Shown piece after piece: positions 1-8,988 of a stretch of 64,000 bases of DNA. A program made the position numbers and the translations under genes. This DNA comes from Streptomyces antibioticus (GTDB taxonomy: Bacteria > Actinomycetota > Actinomycetes > Streptomycetales > Streptomycetaceae), in contig NZ_KQ948431.1 of assembly GCF_001514065.1 (NCBI RefSeq), forward strand, positions 325,434-389,433, read 5' to 3'. Numbering within the stretch: position 1 is the stretch's first letter; every line of letters begins with the position of its first letter. Under the pieces are notes generated by a model, which worked only from the letters and a program-made list of their open reading frames with translations, made no database searches and was not told the DNA's origin.

Positions 1-468
1 GCCCTGCGCACGGCAGCGGAGGTCTCCTCGGGGTCAGCGCGGGTGAAGTACCTGGAGGAGGCCGTCGCCCACCTGGAATGCTCCCCGGCCGGGTACGAGC
101 TGGCGTGCGCGCTGGTCGCCCTGGGCACCGAGCTGCGGCGTACGGGGCGGGCGGCGGAGGCCGCCGAGCACCTGTACCGGGGGTTGGACGCGGCGGTGCA
201 GTGCGGTGCCGACGGGCTGGTGGAGGAGGCCCGCGACGAGCTGGCCGCGGCGGGACTGCGCCCACGCCGCCTGCACAGCACGGAGACGGACACGCTCACG
301 TCCCGGGAGCGCCTGGCGGCCAACCTGACCGTGAAGGGCCTGGGCAGGGCAGAGATCGCGAGCGAATTGCACATCGATGAGCAGACGGTCGTACGCCTGA
401 TGTCGGCGGTGTACCGAAAGATGGGCACGGACCAGACCGGACTGGCGGCGGCTTTGAAACCGACGTGA
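1..468 (+). CDS. LuxR-type transcriptional regulator, C-terminal part (cut by window edge)
   Basis: The reading frame is open from the first base, so this is the 3' part of a longer gene. The visible product ends in a LuxR-type helix-turn-helix, starting near the motif LTSRERLAANL and continuing through a recognition helix around ELHIDEQTVVRLMSAVYRKM. Upstream of it lies an alanine- and leucine-rich helical stretch like the TPR-like region that precedes the HTH in large LAL-family ATPase regulators. A GTG at 43 could act as a start, but nothing favours it over a truncated long protein. Target genes are unknown. Confidence 0.75.
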   Translation, partial: ALRTAAEVSSGSARVKYLEEAVAHLECSPAGYELACALVALGTELRRTGRAAEAAEHLYRGLDAAVQCGADGLVEEARDELAAAGLRPRRLHSTETDTLTSRERLAANLTVKGLGRAEIASELHIDEQTVVRLMSAVYRKMGTDQTGLAAALKPT

Positions 469-539
469 GGGTGACCCACCCAGGGGCGCCCACCCACCCG
501 CAGCCGCCCCACCACCTCAAGGCCCCGTACGATAGGCGT

Positions 540-1037
540 ATGTCGTTCCTCCGCCGCCGCAGCGCGACTCCCGCCGGCCCAGACTTCGACGTGCTGGCCA
601 TGGACCCGGGCGACTGGCCCGGCAATCTCGGCGCCGGCCTGCTGCCCGCCCCCGACGGCACCTGCCAGGGCGTTTTCCTGCGCTACGACCTCTTCGGCGG
701 CCGCGGCCCCGCGATGATCATCGGCAACCTCCCCGAGGGCTCCCCGGCCCGTGATCTCGCCGAGGGCGAGGTCCCCTTCGAGGTCGCCCAGCTGCTGATC
801 GCGCTGGAGAACGACGAGGAGGTGACCGTCACCGAGACCGAGGACATGCCCGTGATGCAGGGCGACAACCTCATGATCGTGCGCCGTCTCAAGCTCTCCG
901 AGAGCCGGATCTCCTGCGTGCAGTTCGACCGCAGCGACAACGTCCTGGTGACCATCGCCGCCTGGGACCGCCCCATCACCGACGACCTGTACGCCCTGCT
1001 GAAACCGCTCCCGGCGGAGCTGTTCCAGCAGGGCTGA
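540..1037 (+). CDS. Conserved hypothetical protein, about 165 residues
   Basis: I chose the ATG at 540, giving MSFLRRRSATP, because the upstream in-frame extension is proline-rich and reads like non-coding sequence. The protein is acidic with no signal peptide, membrane segment or recognisable catalytic motif. It resembles small cytoplasmic proteins common in Streptomyces whose role is not known. The ribosome binding site is weak. It is convergent with the amidase gene that ends at 1050, and only 12 bases separate the two stop codons. Confidence 0.7.
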   Translation: MSFLRRRSATPAGPDFDVLAMDPGDWPGNLGAGLLPAPDGTCQGVFLRYDLFGGRGPAMIIGNLPEGSPARDLAEGEVPFEVAQLLIALENDEEVTVTETEDMPVMQGDNLMIVRRLKLSESRISCVQFDRSDNVLVTIAAWDRPITDDLYALLKPLPAELFQQG

Positions 1038-1049
1038 ACCGGCCGTCCC

Positions 1050-2996
1050 CTACCGGGACGGCTGCACGTCGACGTCGGCGGCCCGCACGAACGCCACGCG
1101 GTGGCCGTACTGGATCTCGTAGTAGAGGTCCTTGCCGACCACGACCTTGTGGGAGTCCGTGGTGAAGGTGACGGCGTAGTAGTACTCGCCGGGCACCTTG
1201 TCGCCGACCACGTACTTCTGGTTCTCCAGCACCTTGTACGGCAACGGCGACACCGCCTGCGCGGGCACTCCCGTCGGATAGGCGGAGGCCTCGGGGTAGG
1301 CGCGCCCGTACACCGGGATCTCCTTCAGACCGGCCTTGGGCGAGACCACCAGGCCCGACGCGGGCACCGCGGTCGGGTCCTTCTTCGGGTTCTTGAACCA
1401 GGCCGTCTGGCCCAGGTACCAGATCGCCGTCCAGTCCCCGTCGCGGTCGGCGACGGCGTACTGCTGGCCGGTGGAGACCCGCGAGGAGATGTCGTTCACC
1501 CCGGTCGTCGGTGCGGTTCCCCGGCCGATGTCCTTGATGAGCGGGTAGGTCTCGCCGGGGCCGGAGTACAGGCGCACCTCGCTCGACCCGTGCGCCGCGC
1601 ACGGTACGTCCTTGGTGACGCAGCCGGTGTACTCGGGCTGGTTCGTCGCGTAGGCGGGACGGATCGTCACCACCCCGGAGTTCTTCTTCGCGGTGGCCTT
1701 GAAGGGGTGGCCGAGCAGGGTGAAGTAGTGCCGCCAGTCCCAGTACGGGCCGGGGTCGGTGTGCATGCCGGGGACGGTCGACGTGGTCGGGCCCGGCACG
1801 TTGTCGTGGCCGAGGATGTGCTGCCGGTCCAGCGGGATGCCGTACTTCTTCGCCAGGTACTTCACCAGCCGCGCCGACGAGCGGTACATCGCCTCCGTGT
1901 ACCAGGCGTCCGGGTTCGCCAGGAAGCCCTCGTGCTCCAGGCCGATCGACTTGGCGTTGATGTACCAGTTGCCCGCGTGCCAGGCCACGTCCTTGGCCTT
2001 CACATGCTGGGCGATGTGGCCGTCGGTGGAGCGCAGGGTGTAGTTCCACGACACGTAGGTGGGGTCCTGGACCAGGTTGAGGACGCCGTCCCAGGCGCCC
2101 TCCGTGTCATGGATGACGATGTACTTGATGCTCTGCGAAGCCGGGCGGTCGCCCAGGTCGTGGTTGCCGTAGTCGTTGTCGCCGAACTCCTCGTACGGCG
2201 CCGGGATCCACTCGCAGGACACCGACTTCGGGCACTCGGTGCCACCGGTGCCGAGCGTGCGCAGACCGGCCTCCGCGAGCTGCGCCCTGGCCGGGGAGAC
2301 GCCGGGCTGGGGCGCGAGGGCGACCTGCTGGCCGGCGTCCGTGGTGCGTTCCTCGCCGGTACGGATCACGTCGTACACGTCGTCGGCGTACGCCGCTGCC
2401 GTCGCGGTGTCGTCCGCGCCGGAGAAGCGGGCCACCGCCGCGTACCAGTCCGCCGGGTCGGCGCTGAGCGGCTCGCCCAGGTCCTTCTGGGCGTCGGCCA
2501 GCAGCGCGGCACCGCCGGCGACGTTCGCCGCCGGGTCGGTGCGCAGCTCCTTCGCGCTCAGGCCGGTCAGTTCCGCCGCCTTCGGCAGCGTCTTCAGCCG
2601 GGCCGGGAGCTCGGCGGGCGCCGGCACCTCGGCGGTGGGGAGCAGAGGCGAGCGGGCGCTGTCGCCGCGGGCGTCCTCCGTGCCCTCGCCGTGGTGCGTG
2701 GCGGCCCCGGCCAGTGCGGTGCGGGCGTCGGTGAGATGCATCGGGCCGTAGCCGCCGGTCACGCTCGGCGCCCCGGCGTGCGCGTCCCAGCGGGACTGGA
2801 GGTAGGAGACGCCGAGCAGGACGCTCTGCGGCACGTGGTACTCAGCGGCCGCCGAGGCGAAGGCCAGCTGGAGGCTGTTCGCCGACGTCCGCGCGCCGGA
2901 CGGGGCCGCGCCGAGGAGAGGGAGCAGCAGAGCCGCCGTCGCGATGACGGTGCGCGTACGTCTGTGCCCGGAGGCACGGTGGGCAGGGACTCGCAA
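1050..2996 (-). CDS. Secreted N-acetylmuramoyl-L-alanine amidase (amidase_2/PGRP fold)
   Basis: This gene encodes a 648-residue exported peptidoglycan amidase. The start is a TTG, supported by an AGGAGG five bases upstream. A signal peptide (arginine-rich start, then ALLLPLLGAAP) is followed by about 240 residues rich in alanine. The amidase_2 domain spans roughly residues 285-430, with the zinc-ligand motif VIHDTEG (His296) and the closing HTDPG (His412, Asp414). The C-terminal 200 residues look like a cell-wall-binding or SH3-like extension. The family cleaves the bond between MurNAc and the L-alanine of the stem peptide. A role in wall remodelling or lysis of other bacteria is inference. 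Confidence 0.9.
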   Translation of the reverse strand: MRVPAHRASGHRRTRTVIATAALLLPLLGAAPSGARTSANSLQLAFASAAAEYHVPQSVLLGVSYLQSRWDAHAGAPSVTGGYGPMHLTDARTALAGAATHHGEGTEDARGDSARSPLLPTAEVPAPAELPARLKTLPKAAELTGLSAKELRTDPAANVAGGAALLADAQKDLGEPLSADPADWYAAVARFSGADDTATAAAYADDVYDVIRTGEERTTDAGQQVALAPQPGVSPARAQLAEAGLRTLGTGGTECPKSVSCEWIPAPYEEFGDNDYGNHDLGDRPASQSIKYIVIHDTEGAWDGVLNLVQDPTYVSWNYTLRSTDGHIAQHVKAKDVAWHAGNWYINAKSIGLEHEGFLANPDAWYTEAMYRSSARLVKYLAKKYGIPLDRQHILGHDNVPGPTTSTVPGMHTDPGPYWDWRHYFTLLGHPFKATAKKNSGVVTIRPAYATNQPEYTGCVTKDVPCAAHGSSEVRLYSGPGETYPLIKDIGRGTAPTTGVNDISSRVSTGQQYAVADRDGDWTAIWYLGQTAWFKNPKKDPTAVPASGLVVSPKAGLKEIPVYGRAYPEASAYPTGVPAQAVSPLPYKVLENQKYVVGDKVPGEYYYAVTFTTDSHKVVVGKDLYYEIQYGHRVAFVRAADVDVQPSR

Positions 2997-3214
2997 AGCA
3001 GCCTCCTGGGACGGTCGGGCGCGATGAGCCGTGCGGGGCCGGGCGTGCGTCAGTGGTACCGGCTTGCCGACGATCCGTCAATCATGCCCAGGGAAGGGTG
3101 AATTCCCTTGTCAACCAGGGGGTGCGGGAGTTTCGTGGCGGCGGCGCGCGTGCCTGCGGGGCGTCAGTGGCGTACACCAATGGACGGGCTCGACCGGGAT
3201 CGGTGAGCGGACAT

Positions 3215-3263
3215 ACGAAGGTCCGCGGTGCGCCGCTGTACCTGGCGCACCGCGGACCTTCGT
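3215..3263 (-). terminator. Perfect 20-bp stem hairpin after the phosphotransferase gene
   Basis: Bases 3215-3234 and 3244-3263 are exact reverse complements, separated by a 9-base loop. The hairpin begins five bases beyond the stop codon of the gene ending at 3269. There is no T-tract, which is usual for GC-rich actinobacterial terminators. It would separate this transcript from the amidase gene downstream. Confidence 0.75.
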
Positions 3264-3268
3264 CCCCG

Positions 3269-4408
3269 TCAGCGAGTGCCGACCGCCGCGCGTACGGCCC
3301 GCCGGGCCAGCTGGCAGTCGTCGTGCAGCCGCCTCAGCAGCAGCCGCTGTTCCTCGCCGGACGGCGCAGCACCCGGGTGGGCCGCTCCCGGTGCCGCCGG
3401 GGTCGTGTCGTGCATGGAACGCTGCACGGCCGTCTCGTACGTACGGATCTCACGGGTCAGTACGAGCATCAGGTTGACCAGGAACGCGTCGCGTGAGGCC
3501 GGGCCGGCCGACTGCGCGATCTGGCTGATCTGACGCCGGGCCACCGGCGCGTCCCCGAGCACCGACCACAGCGTTGCCAGGTCGTAGCCCGGCAGGTACC
3601 AGCCCGCGTGCTCCCAGTCCACCAGCACTGGACCGGCCGGTGAGAGCAGGATGTTCGAGAGCAGTGCGTCGCCGTGGCAGAACTGGCCCATGCCCTGCCG
3701 GCCCGCGGAGAGCGCGATGCCGTGCAGCAGCTTCTGCAGGTCGCCCATGTCCCGGTCGGTCAGCAGGCCCAGCTCGTGGTAGCGGTTGATGCGGGCCGCG
3801 TAGTCCAGCGGGGCGTCGAAGGTGCCCGCCGGGGGCCGCCAGGCGTTGAGCCGGCAGATCGCGCCGAGTGCCGCCCTGATGTCCGCCCGTGGCGGCGCCT
3901 CGGCCGGGTGCCGGTGCAGGGCCGCCACCCGGCCGGGCATCCGCTCGATCACGAGGGTGCAGTTGTCCGGGTCCGCCGCGATCAGCCGGGGCACCCGCAC
4001 GGGCGGGCGCTGCCGGACGAACGAGCGGTATGCCGCTATCTCGTGGCGGATCCGCTCGGCCCATGCGGGGGAGTGGTCCAGTAAACACTTCGCGACGGCC
4101 GTGCTGCGCCCGGTCGTCCCCACCAGGAGGACGGAGCGTCCGCTGCGGCGCAGCACCTGCACCGGAGCGAACTCCGGGCAGATCCGGTGCACCGACGCGA
4201 TCGCCGTACGCAACTGCGCGCCCTGAGGGCCGGACAAGTCGAGTCTCCCGCTGAGCGGTTGGGTACCGATCCCCGGAACACGCCGCGTCCTGCCGGCACC
4301 GAGTACGGGGGCCGCCGGGCGGGCGGGATCGAGGTAGGGGCCGCTGCCCGCCGGGCGGGGGTGCAGCGACCGGGGCGGGGCGGACACGGAGGACGATGCT
4401 GTGTACAT
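3269..4408 (-). CDS. Aminoglycoside phosphotransferase (APH)-fold protein
   Basis: This protein of about 379 residues has a kinase-like APH fold. The catalytic loop is visible as [11 protein letters not shown] (H-G-D with the downstream Asn), followed by the metal-binding VLVDWEHAG (Asp). An N-terminal lobe contains [16 protein letters not shown] chose the ATG at 4408 (MYTASSS) because an AAGGGA lies about 13 bases upstream and the longer N-terminus is arginine-rich non-coding-like sequence. The substrate cannot be read from the sequence. Family members phosphorylate antibiotics, choline or sugars, so antibiotic resistance should not be assumed. Confidence 0.8.
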   Translation of the reverse strand: MYTASSSVSAPPRSLHPRPAGSGPYLDPARPAAPVLGAGRTRRVPGIGTQPLSGRLDLSGPQGAQLRTAIASVHRICPEFAPVQVLRRSGRSVLLVGTTGRSTAVAKCLLDHSPAWAERIRHEIAAYRSFVRQRPPVRVPRLIAADPDNCTLVIERMPGRVAALHRHPAEAPPRADIRAALGAICRLNAWRPPAGTFDAPLDYAARINRYHELGLLTDRDMGDLQKLLHGIALSAGRQGMGQFCHGDALLSNILLSPAGPVLVDWEHAGWYLPGYDLATLWSVLGDAPVARRQISQIAQSAGPASRDAFLVNLMLVLTREIRTYETAVQRSMHDTTPAAPGAAHPGAAPSGEEQRLLLRRLHDDCQLARRAVRAAVGTR

Positions 4409-4590
4409 GGGCGAAACAGATCCCTTCGTGTGCCAGCAGTACAGGTGTGTCTGCGCAAACGGGTTACGTCTGCGCCATCGCGCCACCCGGCCCGGGCCCC
4501 GAGTGCACCCTGGGGAATGCACCCGTCATATGTAGGAGACCGGGTCGGGGTGGCGCGTTCCTACCTGACACCCGATGCCCACTGGCACAC

Positions 4591-4620
4591 CATCTGGCGC
4601 ACCCTGGCGAACCCTGGCGA
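4591..4620. repeat. Three 10-bp phased repeats upstream of the NsdA/B-like gene
   Basis: ACCCTGGCGA occurs twice in immediate tandem (4601-4610, 4611-4620), and a diverged copy with CTGGCG lies just before it. The unit length of one helical turn suggests a possible regulator array about 65 bases upstream of the GTG at 4683. No binding protein can be named. Confidence 0.4.
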
Positions 4621-4682
4621 ATAGTCGCCCGGCAACTCGCCCCGGGCTACTGTCAACTCAGCCGAGAACCTGGGGGCTTGAC

Positions 4683-6173
4683 GTGAGCGGACAACCCAAC
4701 ACCCGACTTTCGGACCTGTTCGGCCTGGCCGGCTGGTCCAAGGGTGAACTCGCGAGGCTGGTCAACCGGCAGGCGGCGGCCATGGGCCACCCCCAGCTGT
4801 CGACCGACACCTCACGGGTGCGGCGGTGGATCGACATGGGAGAGATCCCGCGCGATCCGGTGCCCCGGGTGCTGGCTGCCCTGTTCACCGAGCGTCTCGG
4901 CCGTGTCGTGACCATCGAGGACCTCGGTCTGGTCCGGCACGGGCGTACGGGGAAACGGCAGGACGGCGGGAATGCGGAAACTCCCGACGGTGTGCCGTGG
5001 GCGCCCGAGCGGACTGCTGCGGTCCTCACCGAATTCACGGGAATGGACCTCATGCTCAACCGACGCGGCTTGGTGGGTGCGGGTGCCGCGCTCACCGCGG
5101 GATCCGTACTCAGCAGCGCCATGCACGACTGGCTCCACACCGACCCGGCCCTCACGGCCGACGCCCCCCAGTTCGACGATCCTCTGCACGCCGACCCCGC
5201 TGGGTTCGACCGCTACGAGGCCGCCCCCATCGGGTCGCAGGAGATCGAGGAACTGGAGCGCTCGGTCGAGGTGTTCCGGGCGTGGGACGCGGCCCGCGGC
5301 GGCGGGCTGCAGCGCAAGGCAGTCGTAGGCCAACTCAACGAGGTGGGCGGCATGCTCGCCTACCGACACCCCGACCATCTCCAGCGGCGCCTGTGGGGCG
5401 TCGCCGCCAACCTCGCCGTCCTCGCGGGCTGGATGTCGCACGACGTCGGCCTGGAGCCCACGGCTCAGAAGTACTTCGTCATCGCCGCCCATGCGGCCCG
5501 TGAGGGCGGTGACCGGCCGCGCGCCGGGGAGGCGCTCTCCCGAGCGGCTCGCCAGATGGTGCACCTCGGCCGGCCCGACGACGCGCTCGACCTGATGAAG
5601 CTCGCCCAGTCCGGCTCCGGCGACGAGGTGCTGCCGCGGACCATGGCGATGCTCTACACCGTGGAGGCCTGGGCACAGGCGTCCATGGGCAAGGGACAGG
5701 CGATGCGCCGCACCCTGGGCCAGGCGGAGGACCTCTTCGTCTCCGACCGCAGCGATGTGCCGCCGCCGAGCTGGATGCAGATGTTCAAGGAGGAGGACCT
5801 GTACGGCATGCAGGCCCTGGCCTACCGCACGCTGGCGGAGCACGAGCCCGGCGCGGCCGCGCACGCCCAGCACTACGCGGAGAAGGCCCTGGCCCTGCGG
5901 GTCGACGGACGGCAGCGGTCGAAGATCTTCGACTTCCTGTCGATGGCCTCCGCCTGCTTCATCGCCGACGACCCGGAACAGGGCGGCACCTACGCCCGGC
6001 TGGCCCTGGTGTCGATGGGGTCCAACTCCTCGCACCGCACCTGGGACCGACTGCGCCAGATGTACCGGCTCACCGCCGAGTACTCCAGCTACCCGAAGAT
6101 CCACGAGCTGAGGGAGGAGATCAAGCTGGCGCTGCCGAAGCAGGTGAAGAGCGGCAACAGCGCACGGGCATAG
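4683..6173 (+). CDS. NsdA/NsdB-type negative regulator with HTH-like start and TPR-like body
   Basis: The 496-residue product (GTG start) opens with a helix-turn-helix-like segment (LFGLAGWSKGELARLVNR, then RVRRWIDMGEIP). A long helical body with TPR-like character follows (for example GEALSRAARQMVHLGRPDDALDLM). This layout matches the Streptomyces proteins NsdA and NsdB, which I recall as negative regulators of antibiotic production, NsdA also of sporulation. A hydrophobic stretch, LVGAGAALTAGSVL near residue 130, is also typical. I recall that nsdB lies near the chaplin gene chpB in S. coelicolor. A chaplin gene is 10 kb downstream here, which favours NsdB, but I cannot confirm orthology. 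Confidence 0.7.
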   Translation: MSGQPNTRLSDLFGLAGWSKGELARLVNRQAAAMGHPQLSTDTSRVRRWIDMGEIPRDPVPRVLAALFTERLGRVVTIEDLGLVRHGRTGKRQDGGNAETPDGVPWAPERTAAVLTEFTGMDLMLNRRGLVGAGAALTAGSVLSSAMHDWLHTDPALTADAPQFDDPLHADPAGFDRYEAAPIGSQEIEELERSVEVFRAWDAARGGGLQRKAVVGQLNEVGGMLAYRHPDHLQRRLWGVAANLAVLAGWMSHDVGLEPTAQKYFVIAAHAAREGGDRPRAGEALSRAARQMVHLGRPDDALDLMKLAQSGSGDEVLPRTMAMLYTVEAWAQASMGKGQAMRRTLGQAEDLFVSDRSDVPPPSWMQMFKEEDLYGMQALAYRTLAEHEPGAAAHAQHYAEKALALRVDGRQRSKIFDFLSMASACFIADDPEQGGTYARLALVSMGSNSSHRTWDRLRQMYRLTAEYSSYPKIHELREEIKLALPKQVKSGNSARA

Positions 6174-6184
6174 GGGGTTTGTGC

Positions 6185-6212
6185 GCTGAGACAGATTCGC
6201 TGAGACAGATTC
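6185..6212. repeat. Tandem 14-bp direct repeat in a convergent intergenic gap
   Basis: GCTGAGACAGATTC occurs at 6185-6198 and again at 6199-6212, directly after the stop of the NsdA/B-like gene and before the convergent phosphatase gene. It looks like a small slippage duplication. No function can be assigned. Confidence 0.6.
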
Positions 6213-6239
6213 TGAGCCAGTTGGTGAGCTGACCGGACT

Positions 6240-7667
6240 TCAGCCGGTGAGCTTGGCGATGAGCACGCAGGCGTCGTCCGCGCGCTCGGTCCCGCCGAAC
6301 TCCTCCACGAGCACTCGTATGCAGTCCTGTGCGGTGCCGGCCTCGCCGAAGCGCGGCGCCAGGTCGAGGAGACGGCTCACGGCCTCCGCGCTGTCCTGCC
6401 CGGGCATCAGTGTGTCGGTGTGCAGGACCAGCAGGTCGCCGGCTTCGAGGGGCTCTTCGGCCTGTTCGTAGACGGCGCCGGAGGTCGCGCCGAGCAGGAC
6501 GCCGTCCGGTGCGCTCAGCCTGCGCCCCGTCCCGTCGCGGAACAGCAGCGGGGCGGGGTGTCCGGCTTGCGCCCAGGTGAGGGTGCGGGTCTCGGGCCGG
6601 TAGCGGCAGCAGACCGTGCTGCCCAGGGCCGGTTGGACGGTGGCGTCGAGTAACTGGTTGAGCCAGGACAGCAGTTGGCCCGGCCCGGTGCCCGCCATGG
6701 CCATACCGCGGACGGCGCCGAGCAGAGTCGCCATGCCCGACGTCGCGGCCACGCCGTGTCCGGTGAGGTCGCCGACGCTGAGCAGCATGTCGCCGTCGGC
6801 CAGTTGGAGGGCGTCGTACCAGGTGCCGCCGATGAGCGCGCTCGTGGACGACGGCAGATAGTGCGCCGCGAGATCGAGGGTCTCCGGTCCCTGCTGCGGG
6901 AGCCGCAGGGAACCGCGCCACGGCGGCAGCACGGCCTCCTGCAGCTCGACCGCGAGCCGGTGCTCCGTCTGCGCGCGGTGCCGGTGGCGCTGGAGCGAGT
7001 CACGGGTCTCGCTCACCACCCTCTGGCTGCGGCGCAGTTCGCTGACGTCCCGCAGCACGGCCCACATCGAGGCGGTGCTGCCGTCGGTGTCGAGCACGGG
7101 CTCGCCCATCATGTGCACCGTGCGCACGGTGCCGTCCGCGTGCAGCACCCGGAACTCGCCGTCGATGGGCCGCGCGTCGATGAGACAGTCCGTGACCATC
7201 GAGGTCAGCTTCGGCCGGTCCTCGTCGAGGACGAGGGAGGGCAGTTCGTCGAGGGTGAGCGGGGGCGTGGCCGGCTCGCGGCCCAGGATCTGGTACAGCT
7301 CACCGGACCAACTCGCCTCGTCCGTCAGCAGGTTCCACTCCGCGCTGCCCACCCGGCTGAGCAGGGAGCCGCGCCGGGGAGCGGCCGGCGCGGACTGCTC
7401 GGAGGGCGCGGGACCGGCGGGCGCGGGCACCGACGGGCCGTCCCGCAACTGGGCCAAGTGCGCGTCCAGATCGTTGAGTTGATGCAGCGCCAGATCGCAC
7501 AGCGCGCGCTGCCAGCGTCCCTGCGGGTCCGATCCGTCCTCCTGCGCGTCCCGCCGTACGGCGTCCACGTCACCCTTGAGCCGCCGCGCCTGCGATATCA
7601 GCGCGTCGACCGAGCCGCGCCCGGGTGGCTGGGCGGCTGGGTGGTCCGCGGAGAGGTGGGACGGCAT
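6240..7667 (-). CDS. PAS-domain PP2C (SpoIIE/RsbU-type) serine phosphatase
   Basis: The gene encodes 475 residues. An N-terminal helical part (about 1-100) is followed by a PAS sensor (about 105-225, with WSGELYQILG and GEFRVLHADGTVRTVH). The C-terminal SpoIIE-type phosphatase has VGDLTGHGVAA and ends with the metal-ligand motif DDACVLIAKL. Such enzymes dephosphorylate anti-sigma-factor antagonists in partner-switching pathways, and many exist in Streptomyces. The start is supported by a GGAG seven bases upstream. No anti-sigma or antagonist gene is adjacent, so its target is elsewhere. It is transcribed divergently from the SsgA-like gene. Confidence 0.88.
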   Translation of the reverse strand: MPSHLSADHPAAQPPGRGSVDALISQARRLKGDVDAVRRDAQEDGSDPQGRWQRALCDLALHQLNDLDAHLAQLRDGPSVPAPAGPAPSEQSAPAAPRRGSLLSRVGSAEWNLLTDEASWSGELYQILGREPATPPLTLDELPSLVLDEDRPKLTSMVTDCLIDARPIDGEFRVLHADGTVRTVHMMGEPVLDTDGSTASMWAVLRDVSELRRSQRVVSETRDSLQRHRHRAQTEHRLAVELQEAVLPPWRGSLRLPQQGPETLDLAAHYLPSSTSALIGGTWYDALQLADGDMLLSVGDLTGHGVAATSGMATLLGAVRGMAMAGTGPGQLLSWLNQLLDATVQPALGSTVCCRYRPETRTLTWAQAGHPAPLLFRDGTGRRLSAPDGVLLGATSGAVYEQAEEPLEAGDLLVLHTDTLMPGQDSAEAVSRLLDLAPRFGEAGTAQDCIRVLVEEFGGTERADDACVLIAKLTG

Positions 7668-8081
7668 GACGCACTCCGATGCGGGACGGTACGACCAAGG
7701 CGGGCGGAGGGACCGTTACGACTGTTGCACAGCCCGCGACGCCCTGTAAGGGATTTGGCAACACACGATACGGTGGTGCTTCTGGCATATGCCACAGTCT
7801 TCACGGAGGGGTTTCGCCGTGTTGTTGCTGTACGCCGCCTGGTGGGGCAAGTCGTAGTCAGCGTACGTGAGTTGGGGGAGCGCGGGGGGCTTCGGGCGCG
7901 CATTCATTTATGTGTTCGACGGTCGAATGTTCTAACGGGGGTCGTCGTTGGCGGCCTCGACCTCGATGGTGACGCAGGTCACACTAATTGATGAGGGCTT
8001 TCGCGTAATGCAGACGGCCCCTGCGAGGTCGTAAAGACATCGGCAATACGGCCGACCTCCGACCCGTAGTGGAGACCGACC
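7668..8081. other. 414-bp divergent regulatory region between phosphatase and SsgA-like gene
   Basis: The stretch is less GC-rich than its neighbours, especially 7900-8030. It holds a perfect TTCGAC-G-GTCGAA palindrome at 7915-7927, a Crp-like GTGA-N6-TCAC at 7969-7982, and an inverted GAGGTCG/CGACCTC pair just upstream of the SsgA-like start. A 63-codon open frame on the minus strand (7716-7907) has no convincing ribosome binding site, and its codon bias weakens in the second half. I do not annotate it as a gene. Confidence 0.5.
7969..7982. promoter_or_regulatory. Crp-like palindrome GTGA-N6-TCAC
   Basis: GTGACGCAGGTCAC followed by A fits the Crp-family consensus TGTGA-N6-TCACA in nine of ten positions. 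It lies about 100 bases upstream of the SsgA-like start. Streptomyces Crp is a global developmental and metabolic regulator, so control is plausible but unproven. Confidence 0.35.
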
Positions 8082-8495
8082 ATGGATTTCACCATCGAGC
8101 AGCCCGCCCAGGGCCGTCTGGTCACGGCCGACGAGCAGGAGCTGCCTGTCGCCGCGACCTTCCGCTACACCGCCGCCGACCCGCTCGCGGTGCACATCGA
8201 CTTCCCGCCCGAGATCTCCCTCGACGGTGACGTCGTCACCTGGACCTTCGGGCGCACGCTGCTGGAGGCGGGCCTGCGCGGCCCGGCGGGCAGCGGGGAC
8301 GTGCACCTGTGGCCGTGCGGCCGGGCCCGCACGGTCGTGGAACTGCACTCGCCGTACGGGCTGGCGCTGCTCCAGTTCGACACGTCCGCGCTGCGCCGCT
8401 TCCTGCTGCGCTCGTACGCGGTCGTGGCGGCCGGGCAGGAGGACGTCGGTGCGGAGGTCGAGCGCGGGCTGAGCGCGCTGTTCGGGAGCGTCTGA
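8082..8495 (+). CDS. SsgA-like sporulation/cell division protein (SALP)
   Basis: The 137-residue protein has the hallmarks of the SsgA family, which is confined to sporulating actinomycetes: LPVAATFRYTAADPLAVHIDFP, then the W-x-F-x-R-x-L-L motif WTFGRTLLEAGLRGPAG and GDVHLWPCGR. Family members steer septum formation and peptidoglycan processing during sporulation, with SsgB recruiting FtsZ. The length matches SsgB-class proteins, but the sequence is not SsgB itself, so the exact paralogue is left open. The upstream region carries a Crp-like site. Confidence 0.9.
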   Translation: MDFTIEQPAQGRLVTADEQELPVAATFRYTAADPLAVHIDFPPEISLDGDVVTWTFGRTLLEAGLRGPAGSGDVHLWPCGRARTVVELHSPYGLALLQFDTSALRRFLLRSYAVVAAGQEDVGAEVERGLSALFGSV

Positions 8496-8519
8496 AGGGA
8501 CTCTCGTCGCCGTCCCCTG

Positions 8520-8945
8520 TCAGGGGCGCCGGTCGTCCACCGCCATGGCTCTGGCCAGTGTCCAGACGGCGACGATGTCGAGGGTCATCACGCTGATCGA
8601 CCACAGCGGATAGAACGGGATGAACATGAACTGTGTGATCAGGCTGATCGCGCCCAGTGCGGCGCCGGCCCCCGTGCCCCAGCTCTTTCCGAGGAGCACC
8701 CCCAGGCCGGCGGCGACGAGTCCGATGCCGACGACGATGTGGATCCAGCCCCAGGCGGTCAGGCTGAACTCGTAGGTGTAGTCGGGCGAGCTGAAGATGG
8801 TGTCGCGGGTGACGCCCACGACACCGAGAAGGATGCTGAGCGTCCCGCTCAGCTCCAGTGCCCAGCCGGCGAAGAGGGTGAGGCCGCCGCCCAGGTGTCG
8901 CGCGCTGTATTCGGGGCGTCGGACCCCGCTGGATGTCTGCGCCAT
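8520..8945 (-). CDS. Four-helix membrane protein, DUF7144 type
   Basis: The 141-residue protein has four hydrophobic helices. Its conserved segments are typical of a small actinobacterial membrane family: LTAWGWIHIVVGIGLVAAG, then a glycine/alanine-rich helix, then FMFIPFYPLWSISVMTLDI. Its function is unknown. An AAAGG element precedes the ATG. The gene is followed by the convergent SsgA-like gene and preceded by the baeRF3-type gene, which ends at 8989 on the same strand. Confidence 0.8.
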   Translation of the reverse strand: MAQTSSGVRRPEYSARHLGGGLTLFAGWALELSGTLSILLGVVGVTRDTIFSSPDYTYEFSLTAWGWIHIVVGIGLVAAGLGVLLGKSWGTGAGAALGAISLITQFMFIPFYPLWSISVMTLDIVAVWTLARAMAVDDRRP

Positions 8946-8988
8946 TTCAGGGCCTTTCCGTGCGGTGTGGTCATCCCCGAGACCGGCG

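Noticed and set aside
3269-4408. An antibiotic resistance call for the APH-fold protein
   Set aside because: The fold is shared with choline, sugar and small-molecule kinases, and nothing in sequence or context identifies an aminoglycoside substrate.
7716-7907. A 63-codon minus-strand frame (MNARPKPPAL...) in the phosphatase/SsgA-like gap
   Set aside because: There is no clear ribosome binding site, codon bias falls in the second half (several A/T-ending codons), and the region carries regulatory palindromes. It could still be a small gene and would merit a conservation search.
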